Shown piece after piece: positions 28,292 to 41,794 of a DNA stretch of 64,000 bases. Source of the stretch: Ptiloglossa arizonensis (taxonomy: Eukaryota; Arthropoda; Insecta; Hymenoptera; Colletidae); NCBI RefSeq assembly GCF_051014685.1, contig NC_135052.1, forward strand, positions 7,283,105-7,347,104, given 5' to 3'. The notes under the pieces were generated by a model. It did not search any database, had not been told where the DNA came from, and saw nothing but the letters and a program-made list of their open reading frames with translations. Position 1 is the stretch's first letter. Each line of letters begins with the position of its first letter. Made by a program: the position numbers and the translations under genes.

Positions 28292-28564
28292 GTGGTTAAG
28301 CCGAACCTCGGGACCCAGCCACCTATGATGTGGTCTTTCAAAGTAGATGTACACGCCATGGATGAGGAAGACACAGCTTCGGCGAAGGAGAGCCGAGAAA
28401 GACAGAAACATTTGCTAGACGGCGCCCGTAATCAAAGACCCACCATTGCGATATCGAAAGCCCTCAAAGTTAAAGCTACACCAGCAGCTCCGCCATCACC
28501 TGCCGGCAACCTCAAAATCAAGAAGCTGATGGGGTTACACACCCTGTCGAATCTGGCAGCGTGA
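28292..28564 (+). CDS. Unrecognised open frame, possible exon or decayed coding fragment
   Basis: Codons in this frame look protein-like: a charged Lys/Glu/Asp/Arg stretch (MDEEDTASAKESRERQ), then an Ala/Pro-rich linker and a Lys-rich end before a TGA. No ATG opens it at 28292 (GTG there; the first ATG codons are at 28325 and 28328). An overlapping frame just upstream (28155-28271) is also open and ends at TAA, as if one reading frame had been broken. I do not recognise the protein. It could be a gag-like or retroposed remnant, a single exon, or chance in a GC-richer patch. Confidence 0.25.
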   Translation: MVKPNLGTQPPMMWSFKVDVHAMDEEDTASAKESRERQKHLLDGARNQRPTIAISKALKVKATPAAPPSPAGNLKIKKLMGLHTLSNLAA

Positions 28565-31500
28565 AGCGACTGTGTGATGTTAAATTCCGCGTAATGCATT
28601 CTGATAGTAGGGTGCCCAGCTTCCTGTATATTTCGATACACGTAACCCTACATTTTCGCTTTAAACTTCTCTGTCTTAATATTTTATTGAACCTAACATA
28701 CATATTACGTCTATTTAATAAGATGTAAGAATTTATTTTCGTTGATACGTCTTTAGTCGTAAATTTTTATTTCGCACATTTGCAACCATTTTTACGCCGA
28801 TTATTTCGATGTTGCATTTCCAACAAAAATGACTAAATAACGAATGGGACGTAATGTGGATTCACCGATCGATCTGCACGAGTAACGAAAGAATGTTCGA
28901 ATATCTAGAAAAGTTACTCTTCGAATACGTTAGATTATTAGAAATTGTTTATTCTTTTTATGAATTTTATCGCAGAATTTAATACATACTTTTAAAGCTC
29001 CATATTATATGTAATCTAAAATTTACTTGACAGTAAAACACAGCAGTCGAATTCAACCAAACAAATCATACATTATTCGACTCAGGTACCACATTAGAGT
29101 TCTATTCGCACGAACGAAGAGACGAAAGTCGTTCGTACAGCAGCGAATCGATCTTTACCGAGGTCAGAGCTCGCCTCGATATACCCTTACGTTGAAATCA
29201 CGGCGTCAGAGCGTGCACCTAATTAAAAGTTCGTACTACTTCTCTGGAACCCGGTGGCACGGTGTTACCACTATCGGCTGTCGCGTAAGAACGAGTTTCC
29301 GCAAAGAACAGTCGCAAGCTTCGCACTTGGAATTTCTCGTGTCGCAGCTAGAAAAATTCTTTCGGAAAATTAGAACATTCTGTCCGGTCCCAACTATGCA
29401 TTACGCTCTGATTGTATTCCTTAATTATTTTCTCTTCCGTGTACAGCTACCAAAGAAGAAAATTTATTTTAATCAAAGTATTCGTTCGTTTAAACCGACG
29501 CGGACCTTCGTACTTTATTCGTGCTGGACTCTGTAATTCTGCTCCTAGGTGAACTCTATGAAAAAACTTTTCTTTCCTTTTCGTTAACAAATGTAAATAG
29601 ATACTATTGCAAACATTATTCAATCGATAAGAAAAATGTAAGTCGTATTGAAAATAAATCTAGAAAGTACAATGAATAGGTGTAAATTTTGACGTTCGTT
29701 GATATTTTTTAATTTAAAAAAGTAAAACTTACGCGATGTCCAATTTGTTACACAATACCATATACCTGCAAAGAAAAATATTATAAGATAATATTACTTT
29801 TGTCCATCTGCATAAACATTGCATAACTTTGTCAACGAATATTTATAATAGGTGTCGACAAAATTAAATTATGTTAAAATATTTTATGAGTAGAAATAAG
29901 AAGAAGGTATATATTTACCAAAGTCGGAACAAAATAAATTGATCGTTCAAGGCCACAAAAAGGGATTCCTTATCGTTTAACAAACTCCACCGTACTACCT
30001 TTCGTTTTTTTTTGCACTACTCTCTGTTGCGATTCACGTCCAGAAAAGTACCTACGAGTGGATCGTTCTCGTCTCGATTATAATTCAAAGTGTTGTTTTC
30101 TTATTCCTCTTATCGAAACATATGGATATCGTTTAACCGTTCGACTTCGAAACATCTTTCGCATATACATAAGTCAAGAAAAACGATACTCAGGATGCGA
30201 GGACTCTAGATGCAAGAGTACGGAACGCGTATCGATCGTGTTCAGGTACAAACGGTTATTTAGAATTCTTCCAGTTTCGATTTGGCGTCAAACCGTATCG
30301 GGCGCGGAATAATGCGAAGAACGTAACGAAGCAATTGGGCACGAAACATGGGAGTCGTACTCTTTTGAAAAATTGAAGGGTAATACTTTATGAGGTAACA
30401 GCCAATGCATTCCCCACCCGTTCGCTCTTTTCTTCGTTCCTCTGGACTCCGAAAATCAGGTTTGCAACACAATGAGGGGCTTTCACGGTAGCGTGCAATG
30501 TTGGCACTTGCCAACCGAACGATAAAGTTTCCTCTGAATTTCCCGCAGCGCCCCTGGCTGGAGACGAGTTTACGTGGATTTGCTCCAATCAGAGTTTGTT
30601 ACGTGCACACGCGGCATATAGTTACCAATGAAAACACCTACGACGATGACATTTTTCGTGATACACTTGATGTTAGTACCCCGTGGAACGCTTGGCTTTT
30701 TGCACCACGTTCGATACGATTCCGAATTCTCCAATCTTCTGCAACGCGACCGATTCCATAAAAAATTTCAGTGTCAATTTCAGCGTCGAACTTTATCCCC
30801 GATTTGATTTTCAAATTAGCATACATGCCATTCTATCGAATCTGTTTTATTCGGATCATTTTCACGATTATTTTGTCGATCCACTTTTGAGCAATGACAC
30901 TTCCTTCGTAATAATTGAGTTTATAAATATCGTTTTGTTTTTTTATTTCATTACGTTAGCGAAGGTGTAGTTATTCGTTAAAAACACGAGAAGGTGGTGA
31001 GATCTTTCATCGAGAGAGAATAAGAACAGGGCAGAGAGACATTTTAAAAGATGAAGTACGGGTTTTGTGTAAAAATGGGATTGAAACTATTGCATTTTGC
31101 TGAAAACAATGCCATTTTCGACGAACGAGCAAGTTTCACACAATATTGTATTCCGTGATATTGGCATAAAGCTGTTATGCATGTTTCCAGTGATGTCTTG
31201 TAAGCTAATAGCGTGTGTGATTGTTCGTTCTAATTAACGCGATCTAACGCGATATTGTTAAATGTTGTCATCCATTCAAATGATTCTAAGTAAAAAGTTG
31301 ATTTTCCAACACCGTACGATTTTTTACAATGTCCTATATGTTTTAAATAAATTCAAAATCAGCAAAACGATGACACCGACATCGATTATAAAAAGTGATC
31401 GATTCGACGTGGAACGAATTTCCTATTTTCAGCGGTTTCTTTAAAAGATCGATAATAATAATAAAATCCAAAAAACGCGTTCGATAGGATACTCAAATTT

Positions 31501-34173
31501 TGACACAAGCGAACTATATCGAGTAAAAGGAAACTTTATTAGTTTCGCAAAAAACGATATACAAGTTTTACGCTTGTTCGCATATTTAAGTAGAAAATCA
31601 AACGAGGCCTTCGATGCAAGGATTTTGCGTGTAACATATGCTCGTGTATATGCATATGATATCTGTACGTTTGCGCAAACCACGAGTAGCTACTTAGCGT
31701 GCGGATAAAACGTAAAATTACATTCAATATACGAACATTACGATTCTATCCTGTTGCGTACTCGGCAAGTTGCACGGAGTAATTTCCTCATACAAGTAAC
31801 GATACGTAATTACCGATAGAAAGTATGTAATTAAATGTTTTCACAAAGTTGATGCAAGCCTTTGCGGATAAGCGGGAAATTGAAAATTGACTTTACAATT
31901 TATTTTACATTTTCGACGAATTAAAAAAAGTGTCGATCACAGAAATAAAAAAAAATAATATAAAAAGTCGGTATTCTTAAATATACACTACAGTGTAGAA
32001 ATATATTTGCGAAATATATTTCGAACATATTTAATTACCTTCGATTTTATTATTATGGTACCTCGAACCATTCGAGCTCTTTTTACAATTCCACGAAACA
32101 CCTTTTTAGCTCATAGTTGGTAGCCCTGGGTCATCGATGTTACGTTAAACTTTCTATTTGTTTTATATCTTTCTTTACAATTACCAATACAATTAGTGTC
32201 ATTTGAAAAATCCATTGTTCCTTTTTTATACGTTCACCGTACAACTATTACTGTCACTTAAGGCAACGATACTCGTAAACAATAATAATTGTCGTACCAA
32301 TTAAGGGTTGAAATTTCCATCAAATTTCCAGTTCTATTCGATGGCTCTGTCTCCGAATGTACACGAAACAACCAATATAACGGAATAATTGTAACAACCC
32401 GGAAACAAGATCGAATATGGTGAAATACTTGTGCGAACTTTTTTATTAGATTTATACGTCGGTACGTACAACCGACGTTACGTTCACATTTCGCGAAACA
32501 TTCTGTACCTTGCTAAACAAGTTACCCGAGTACGCACTAAGTGAATAGGTAGCAAACTAGCGTAATAGTCGAACGAACGTCTTAAGGTCCGTAACACTTG
32601 ACGCCCGTAGGGATGACGAATAAATTTTCCACTCAACAATGGCGGATAGTTCACTCGCGCGGGAATTTGCATTTATACGGTAACAAATAGAATTTAGCGT
32701 CTTCCCAAGAAGCCGAAGCTCGAGTATCCTCCGTCGTGGCTGGGTAAAGCTATTACGAAATTTTCCAACAAAATTTTCCACCGAGTTCAAAGACCCCCGA
32801 AAAACAACGGCGGCTTTTCTGCTCATCGATTTCGTTCACAATCGGCGAACTTCTCCCGGCCGCGGAATTAAATCACGAATCGGTCCGGGCGCGTGGAACA
32901 AACTACCTACCGCTGGAACAGAAACTTCGTCGGGCAAAAGAAATAACGGGAAAGTACGGTGTAGCTTCTCCTTCGCGCAATGCTATCTACGAACGATGCG
33001 AAAACTTGTACACCCCTGCCCGGGGGGCTTTCCTTTGAATTTCAATGCCCGATCCGCGGAGAATCACAAACGTTCTCGCAAAGACTAAGCACCACGACCC
33101 GACGTTTCATTTTCCCGGAAGACGTTCCGTCCAGCCTTGAATTCAAATCCCCCTTTTTACGCGTAATTCTCCGAAGATGCATGAAAATGACGCCCGGCTT
33201 GCGGAGCAGCCGCAAGCGAGCAGAACTTTTCGAATTTACGGGCGCGTGATTAAAACGTCTGTACTGTCTTATGGCGCGAATTAAGATGGTAAATCACCCC
33301 TGACCTTAATACTTGGGCATTTTCAGTCTTGGAGTGGGCGGGGACGCTTACGTACTCTCGTTTCTTTAATTCCTTTCATAGCGTCGCGCAAATACAAACG
33401 CGCTTCAAACGAAACGATCGGTTCTTCATTGAGCGTCTTTGCTTCGCGTTTTTAATAAGCTTTCACGAAAGCTTCCGGTGTTTTCGATCCGTTTGTATTT
33501 TTACACCACTTTATCGTTTATGTCCACTTTGTCGCACTCTCGGATTCATTCGATTCGTTATTCTTTTTCCGAGCACCGGTTAGGTAAAGTAGACGATTAC
33601 TTTTATTCCAACCCGTTGCTCCTCGGTGGAAATATCCTCGGTTGAATCGCGATCGGCAGATACAATTCGTTTCGTTCGTTAAAAATTTGTTCACAGGTTG
33701 CTAGGTTTCTTCTCTGTGGTCCGTTTGCAGCGAAATTTCTAAAGTGACATTTAATCGTACACAGAAACTCGACGATAACTGTACTCGTTCCCCCTCCTCG
33801 AAGTACCACAAGATCGGTGTCATAGAGTTTCGTTATCGGACGCTACCAGTCCACTTCCTTCGAGCCGAATGGTATTAAAATTCGCCCAGCTTTTGAGCGA
33901 CTTTACGAATCGGACTCGGAGTTAAGATTACGGGTAATTGCCGCTCGAAACTGAAGCGTAACCGACAATTCACTCGAAAGCGGGGTAGTTAGCGTTGTTT
34001 ATCTCTCATCCGACGAGAAAAAACGAACGCGATACACCGAATACGAGCACGTTGAAGCAGCAACGAGTCGCGTCTCTCGTCTCGTGTACCCGATGCCGGA
34101 TGATACGGGTGTGTCGAACGCTAATGCAAAATGAAAATTTACATATTTTTCATTAAAACGTTATCAATGAACC

Positions 34174-34301
34174 GGTGAGATTTCCCCGATGAAAACGGAT
34201 CCAAACACAATCTTATTCGGATAGAGTTAATTGAACGTGAAACGGGCTTGATCCTCGAACAAGATCGTGTCCGAACCCGTTTTCATTGGGAAAAAATCAC
34301 C
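34174..34301. mobile_element. MITE copy 2 (family with CCCAATGAAAA termini)
   Basis: A 128-bp element with ~41-bp terminal inverted repeats. The left end reads GGTGAGATTTCCCCGATG then AAAACGGATCCAAACAC. The reverse-strand right end reads GGTGATTTTTTCCCAATG then AAAACGGGTTCGGACACG. This is the best-preserved pair of termini of the three copies. It has no ORF and lies in the intergenic interval. Confidence 0.75.
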
Positions 34302-37300
34302 GATCTACTTCTAACGCTGTTATAAAATTATATACTAAACTTTATACAAATCTTTAATCTTCGTGTATGAATGATATTTGCTCACTGTTGACCGTTCGGG
34401 TGTCCATTCGTTCGAGCCGTTTGAACATTAACGGTGGCGAGAATAATTTCGTTATTCGGGTGTAAAAATTGTCGCTCGAAAGCAGGATTTACGGCAGTCG
34501 ATCTAGGATTAATCGATCGAACATTATCACCGTTCCCTTTCAACTTCGATGAAAATAGAAACGGTCCGCTTATTAATCGTTTCACCTGCGTAACAACGCG
34601 AAATTTACATTCGGCGTATCTCGAACACGGTGTAGCCTTTTATTCGTGGAATCGTCGAGCGTTATCGTGACCGCTCCGTTAAAGCCGTCATTGTGCCATG
34701 GTCTCCGTAGGTGGCTACATAAATCCGGGACTTATTGAGTCGCGTAGTTAAGTACGGGCGGTTAAAACAATTAGCTGCGCTCGGCGCGGCTGCAGTAGCC
34801 GCGGTGTAAACAGCCCTCAGCAGTAATTCTGTTATCGGCGCTCGGCGAGCATTCATAGGCTTAACGGGGCTTATTTCCCTCTCCCCCTCTTGTCCACTTA
34901 CTACCCAATCCTTCGCTCTTTCTCTCTCCCTGTCTTGCAACGTTGAATTAGTAATCGGCTTTATCATGCACGGAGCACATCAATTTGAATGCGACGACGA
35001 AACGAGCTTTTCGAAGTCCAAAGTTCCCGTCACGCTGAACCGAATTTATAACCACTCTGTACCGTGGTGAACGTTTCCACGAGTGTCTCCCCTCTTTCTT
35101 CGTTTCTGGTTTCAACTTTCAACGGCGACACCTTTGTAACTTTAACTTTGTTGCATTAACGATAACACTCGATGGACCCCTTTCTCGTTCATTATCCGCG
35201 AATAGCGCGGCGTGGAAACTCGAATGGATATACAATGGCTTCAAAAAGTATTCGTACGTTATATTATAAGGAAATTCTTCGTACCTGTGACGAATACTGA
35301 TTTTAATGAAGTTCGTGAGCCTGTAGAGCACAATAGTGCATTTACAGAGAAATTTGTTTGTCCCCAGGAAATTTCTTTAAGAAGATGAAATCGAGTCTGG
35401 AAGGTTTTAATGTTTTTTTTTTTTTTTTTATTATAATGTACCTTTTCCTGGGTTCTTTTTTTTGCAACAGAATGATAGAGCACTAAGAACTGGGCATTCT
35501 TCATATTTTATCGAAAGGCAAAACTTATTAAACAACCTAGTATAATTCATTTTTGTTTAAGTTCTTGAAATTGTAGTTTCGCGTATTTCGTAGAACTGTA
35601 GAATATATTTCTCTAGGACGTAAACGATAGAAAGAGATATACGAACGAAAGAAGACGAAATTTAGAAGACTTGATTAGAATTTTTGTGTAATTTGCTTGC
35701 GCGTCTTATAATTTCGTCGTGTTGTGTATTCAACTATCAGCTTGCGTTAAATGCTTTTTTAGAATTATACGCTACGAGACTATAAAGATACCATATCGTG
35801 TCTTTCATAACTAAGTAAAATGTCAAATGAGCAGCGTTTGAGAATTTATTTAACTTCAACACGTAACCATTTTACATTGGGGTTACTGACAGAAGCTATT
35901 AGCTAATTATTAGGTAGCATGACACAACTCTAGGGACAGCTCTGTGAAATAGGAAACGTTCGTGTCACATCCAACGTTATCGTTTCAGAATCAAATGAAA
36001 TTGCATCTCTATCGGTATCTGGGACCCGCGAGCTAAAAAATCCCACTAAATTTGAGAAGCGGAGATGTAATTATCTCTTAGGTAACGTTTACCCAATAGC
36101 AGGAATATTTTTACAATTGGGATGCAAGATCCGCGTAGATAGCCTTGCTCGAGGAACTGTCCTCTACCACCGTATTTTATTTACTAATTAACTAACCGAC
36201 TATTACGGAAATTAATCGTCATAAACTCAAATACTTTTTTGAAGCAGGTACCGTTTCATCGTTCCTCCCTTGAAACATAAAATACATATTATAGAATAGA
36301 AGTTTGAAAATAGATGGAACCTGGAAAATTGAAGCAAAATAGCAATAATGTGGCTTTAATTTTCGTCTACCGTCGCATCGAGCTGTAACAATGAATGGAA
36401 CTTGTAATATTATTCGAGGCTGATATGTTTGTTCGAGCCATAAACGATGTTCAAAGACGAGTTTTCTACGTTTACTACCGTTACCGACTTCGGTGGTCAA
36501 ATATAATTTCTAGAGTATCTTCGAACACTGGGTGCGCTACAAAATGCACTGCTTTTTCACGAGGTCGGTATTTCAGTACACGAGACGCAAACTCCGATCG
36601 AATGTCTGCTCTATCCTATTACTTGTCGGTGATAAAACATAAGATATTTTCCAAAGCTGTTCGTTTCAATTCTTGCAGCCAATAACCATCTTGTTTGATT
36701 CTGAATCGATAACGTTGAATGTGACGCGAAACGATAAGGAGACTTTACAACTCCTCGAGTCGTGGAACAAAAAGTTTTATCGAATGTCTGATCTATCTTC
36801 TACCTCGTCCGTGGCAAGACATTAGAAAAATAATGCACTACTTTCGCGTTATTTCAGTTTGTTCCTCTGTTCGAGAGACAGACAATTTCATCTCGATGAA
36901 CAGATGATTCGACAGCGGAAGATCAGTTCCTTTCAAAGTACGAAGAGAAATCGAAATAAGAAAGAAAAACCGAGCGTTATCGGAATTCATTTTGCATTAT
37001 TTCTTCAAAATCAGGGGTCTATCGCTTGCAATTTTACTGATCAGAGAGAAAGGGAACAACGATTATGGATCGTTAGTGGCGAACGTGCTGCGGTGGACGA
37101 GAAACGTTATGCAATTTCGCGCACGATCGTCTGTATCAATGCATCCACACGCGCGCAAACACACAGGTGTTCGATGCTGATTCGTCCGTAAACGTTATCT
37201 GGCAACTAGACCCTTCGGATAACAGTATGCCAGACCTAAATACGTGAACTGTTCTAAAGGTGCACGATTTCGACGCGAATCGTAATCGTTAAATAAATTA

Positions 37301-38091
37301 CGCTTCGCGATATTAAAAATGCTATATACGGTCGTATGAAAATATTGAAGATAAAAGTTACATTCGTCGATTTTGAAAAATGCACTACGACATAGATGGT
37401 AATTTCTTTAACATTTACGTAGATACTATTACGTCACCGTTATTTTCTACAAATACCTACGATCATATTTTCTTTTACACTGTATTGAAATATGAGCAAA
37501 GTCAATAACGATTTGCATTTGGTTAAGGTCGTTTTGCTACTGGATAAATGAATAGGCACACACGTGTTTGGAACGTAGCCAAGAATCGGAACATCCGTTT
37601 AAGTATCAGGGTTAAGGACAAGCTATTTAATATGTATTATATTAATTGGTATAATGATTATGAATAAGTTTCGCTGGCATAGATTATCTATTTTATCTTT
37701 CCTGAATGTCCCAAAGAATTTCACCTATGAGTAAGTTAGACACACTATGTCATACAATAATACGTCTTTCTCGAAACTCGTCAACTATCACCTTTGGAGG
37801 AATTTTTAAAATGCAACATCGAAATGAATAGACACAATTAGAAGATCTTTATTCAATTCTTATAGATCGAAAATGTGACCACTGTCGCGAATATTATACA
37901 CTATTTTTTTGATAAACGAAGTCAGTTATTCGCGATGAAAAATTCAGAAAATTTTTCAATTTTTTTCGCAAAAATTGTCGAGCAAATGAGAAGCTAGATC
38001 CATGGTGGAGCTTAAAAGTCGCTGGGATGAAAATTAAAAATCCATGATAAAAATTCTGCCGGTATACGCGAACGTGGAACAGTAGAGCGAA

Positions 38092-38175
38092 ATGCGCAAC
38101 AATAAAATATTTTTACCGTTGTCTACGATCATGCTGATTTTCATCACCGCGATATTTTCAAAGGGAATACATTAG
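38092..38175 (+). other. Short ORF resembling a secretion signal peptide
   Basis: ATG at 38092 opens a 27-codon frame: a basic start (MRNNK) followed by a long hydrophobic run (IFLPLSTIMLIFITAIF) and then a TAG. It has the n-, h- and c-region pattern of a signal peptide, but no donor precedes the stop, so it is not joined to anything here. It is either a relic or chance. Confidence 0.15.
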
Positions 38176-38519
38176 CAAGTACGAAGATTCAACTTTTTAT
38201 CAATGGATCTATTGTTAACGTAGACCATACCGTAATTTACACTGTATACAGAATGTTGTTTACAAATTTAGTCTAATAATTTTTCAATGCTACCCTGCTT
38301 TTCTTTTTAACGATATATAACAAGACAGAATACAAATATAACCGGATAAAATATAATTTTTAAAGGGAAGCGATGAAGATATACCGGGAAAAGAAGATGG
38401 TGATAACGATAGATGAATAGTCATTTCCGTAGTACTATCGACTACAGTCAAATCATATACGAGATATTCTGCAGATATATCTTGTAAATATTATTTACAA
38501 TATTATTTCCTTTCGTCAG

Positions 38520-39041
38520 GAATGATAGAGCTTGCAGAATTCACCGGTGGCGATAACTGTGAGTTTTTCAAAATTCGACGAAACGTACCATTCAATATTC
38601 ATGCACCGGTAAGAGTCACCTCTGACTACGCAATTCCTGGGAGCTTTTTCGATCCCGTGGGTACCTCTCTCTTCTGCTTCGTGAAAACGAAATACGTTCA
38701 CGGATCATTGATTCGATTTTTCACTGAAATATTACTCCGCGACCTCACTCCATAGTCATTTCGAAACTTTTCCCTCCAATTTTTCGAGGATTCTGTTTAT
38801 TGTAGAATCCAGTGTTCTTTGAGACATATCCATAGGTTCTTCGAACCAGAGAGATACACGAAAACGGAGACATATACATATTTTGTTGTATTCAACGATC
38901 GAAACAGTGTTCGAATACTTGTACGATTAAATTGCTTTTTATACAACAATTGAAACTTTATTTTTATTTTCTTATAGAAACTTGTGTTATTAAAGGAAAT
39001 GTTCAGTGGTCAATTGCAATACGAAGTACGATTCTCTTAAA
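38520..39041 (+). pseudogene. Exon-like fragments, weak ML/NPC2-type resemblance
   Basis: Fragment 1 (38520-38608) follows a good acceptor (cctttcgtcag) and ends at a good donor (CACCGgtaagag). It encodes 29 residues including EFTGGDNCEFFKIRRN, whose Cys spacing and following Arg recall the ML lipid-binding fold. Fragment 2 (38978-39041) follows a strong acceptor (ttttattttcttatag) and in phase 0 reads 20 codons to TAA, with GQLQYEVRFS. Phases match, but together they encode only ~50 residues, so this would be part of a gene or a relic. The family assignment is weak. Confidence 0.2.
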
Positions 39042-39984
39042 GTTCTCTTAATGTAAAATTTGAGAACGCGGTATACTAATAGGTTGCTCGATAAGTTTCG
39101 TCGTTCGATAAGAAATGGAGCTATTAGGTCGTTTTATTTTTCTAATGATGGTACTACTGTTTGATGAACACGTATGAAGTTTCATATAGATATGTCGACT
39201 GGTTCGTATATTTACAGTTGTTCAAACGTTGAACAACCTAGTGCATTGAGCAACCTAGCGCAACGAAACATTTGGTTTGAAAAACGATTGTTCAGATTTC
39301 AACAGTTCCGGAGATATTGTTAATTCTACATAAAGACTTTGGAGAGAGTTCTAAATGCGATACGCGTGGAAAAGCACGGTGTAGAACAGAGGTTGGTTTA
39401 AAATTGGATGGTTCGTGACACTCGATCGACAATCGAGAACACAGAAACGGAAGAATGAGAGAGGTAAGCGCAATTTTAGAGTCGTTCGTGCGTTAAAGGA
39501 TATAGCGACGTTTAGAGTAAGAGCACAATACTCGCAAGAATCTAACCGACGATAATACTTCACTACTCATCCTCTTACTCTTCTCTCCCTTAAGCTAGCT
39601 CCATTCCTTTGGATCTCGATATCCGATGGAGAACTCGTCTCGAGAATAACTAAGAAATTCCTCTTGAAACATCCACGATACCTGTTAGATGTTATTTCGG
39701 TCGACTTAAACAACCTACTCGATGAAAACGCAACTGATTGGCTGGTCAGCGGAATGCCTGATCTAGTATTCGTTCGATGACGAGCCTATATAAAAATAGC
39801 CAAAAATATAAGAACCGATTTTTACACGAATGCCAGAAATGAAACCATCCCCCACGACTGCTTACGTTTTCTATGCATAAGCGCCTATCGTCTGAGCAAA
39901 CAAAAATTGATCGATCACAGAGAGAATAATCCTTTCTATATTTTTCATTATATTTTCGCGAAAGTATCGCGAATGAATTAGCGA

Positions 39985-40137
39985 TGATTCCCTGTTGAAA
40001 TTAAGTCCAAACACGGCCGGATTTGAACTACTTTTAATTATACGTGATTACATATTTTTCAAAAGCGATTAGAATAACTTATAATTAAAAATAGCTCGAA
40101 TGCAGCCGTGTTTGGACTTATTTTCATTGGGTGTACC
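39985..40137. mobile_element. MITE copy 3 (family with CCCAATGAAAA termini)
   Basis: The arms are about 39990-40050 and 40075-40131. The left arm contains TTAAGTCCAAACACGGC and the right arm its complement GCCGTGTTTGGACTTA, ending TTTTCATTGGG. Pairing continues inward through TTTTAATTATA, so almost the whole element folds into one hairpin. It has no coding content and lies 1.7 kb upstream of RacGAP50C. Confidence 0.75.
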
Positions 40138-41029
40138 TTTGCATTCATTGATAATACTTTTGTGAAGGTATAATGAAAAGAATACGAATTTTAATTTTCA
40201 TTAATTACGCAATGACTCAACTTATGCATAATGAGAATTGCTTTCGAACATCGAGAATAAAAATGTAAGGAGAATAAAAGGAAAAAAAATTTCGAAAGAA
40301 ATACTGTGAAAATTACGTTGCTCTGACAATAAAAGCGTTAAAGTAGCAGGATCGAAACTGGGAAACAGCTCTCGTTGCATTCGGCAAGGCAGGAAGAATC
40401 GAAACGCACGGAATAGTGGTTCAGGAAGTTGTTGGTTCCTTCTTATCAATGAAATAAATCGTTTACGTAGGAGGAAGATTTCTCCTTCCGAGCCATTATC
40501 TTTTTTCTTCTTTTGCAACTGTCTGTCGATACCCCCAAAACGTTCATCGCGATCGAGTTTCTGTAAAGCGACTCTCAAATTTAATTACATTATTTGAACT
40601 TTATCAACGAACATTTAAATAAATCTGTAAATAAGGGGAATGAAATAAAAAATCAGGCACAAAACCACAAACGTTTTGATATTATAGTGAATGTTACTTA
40701 TTATTTAGTTTATTTTTTTATAAAATTATATCAATTATATCTAGTTTAATCTGGTATGAATAAATATCTTTGGAAAAATTGAAACAATTTGAATTCAAAA
40801 ATTGAATATATAAAAAAGGGTGATGAAAATGTTAGAATGTGTCAAATATTTTAAAGTTATTTATATTTTATTTCGCAAAACTAAAATTATAACGAAATTA
40901 ATTTAAGTATGGTATGTTCTGTATGATTCGATTACAAATAGACAATTTTATTAATTTTAAAATACAATATTCTAATACTTTGATGTTCTCGTTGCCATAG
41001 AAATAAAATTTAGCAATGGAATAACTATA

Positions 41030-41115
41030 CATATATGAACATATGTACGTACACATATGTATGTACACGTTTTAAAAGAAGGAAACCTACATGTATATGT
41101 ATATTAGTAATTAAT
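41030..41115. repeat. ACATATGT/TATACA-type simple repeat
   Basis: Alternating CATATG, GTACGTACA and ATGTATATGTATA tracts of the same kind as at 16.9 and 21.6 kb, in AT-rich DNA upstream of RacGAP50C. Confidence 0.5.
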
Positions 41116-41373
41116 ATACATCTGATAGAAACTTGTTTTTATATGTCAAAAATGAATTTTTAATATCAAAAATAAATATTTTATTTAATTAATAATTATT
41201 AATAAAAGATTTTATTTCTAATGATACACAACGACGAAATCGACATGCGCACATTTGCAAAAAAAGGCCAAATGTATCAGTAATTTAAATAATTTCATCT
41301 TTCAGTGAGAACGTCGTAAACTTGTTTTACACATTTTACATTATTTCTAGTATAAAAAATAATAATTTAAAAA

Positions 41374-41794
41374 CATGAGAACTCCGATACACTTCCTGAT
41401 AAACCAACTTCCTGCTCAAAGGCAACTGAAGACACCTAACGGACTAACAAGAAACTTGTCGAGGGAGTACTTCCCATTGGTCGAATTTGAATTGCGATGG
41501 AAAGCGGTTGTGCGTGTTCAACGTGTAATGTCAACGGCTTCGTGGTGCGATACTACGAGCGTTTATCGAGAAGTAATTTTAAGTGAATATTTGTGAAAAC
41601 TTGTAGCAGAAATGCGTTACACACGTCGTATTGTTCAACTTATATGTGAAATTCGAACGAATTAATATTTGTAACGGTGTAATTCGTACAAAAATAAAGT
41701 AATCTACGAAAGATTGTCACAGACCTGTTGCGTGATCTGTATTTATAACAAAACATTGCAGTTCGTTTAAATATATCTATATCATTATTCTAAA
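41374..41794 (+). promoter_or_regulatory. Upstream region and probable 5' UTR of RacGAP50C
   Basis: A short GC-richer block at about 41375-41560 sits in otherwise very AT-rich DNA just ahead of the RacGAP50C start codon, which fits a promoter and 5' untranslated region. The 73-codon open frame inside it has no recognisable features. No TATA box is evident, as is usual for a housekeeping/cell-cycle promoter. The transcription start cannot be placed. Confidence 0.35.

Larger units (their letters stand above)
25806..41373. other. Long interval without a firm gene
   Basis: About 15.6 kb between the alpha-arrestin and RacGAP50C genes. It contains the hairpin at 26.9 kb, an unexplained open frame at 28.3 kb, MITE copies at 34.2 and 40.0 kb, poly-T at ~35410-35429, and weak exon-like fragments near 38.1-39.0 kb. 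The 32.5-35.1 kb part is noticeably GC- and CpG-richer, with several open frames on both strands and no recognisable product. It may include regulatory DNA or untranslated or long non-coding exons, but the sequence alone does not show that. Confidence 0.5.

Noticed and set aside
29027..29536. 169-codon open frame
   Set aside because: Composition is Arg/Ser/Phe-rich as expected from translating non-coding DNA. No domain, no homologous feel, and no splice context.
41375..41596. 73-codon ORF upstream of RacGAP50C as an upstream coding gene
   Set aside because: No recognisable features. Its position fits 5' UTR or promoter of RacGAP50C better.
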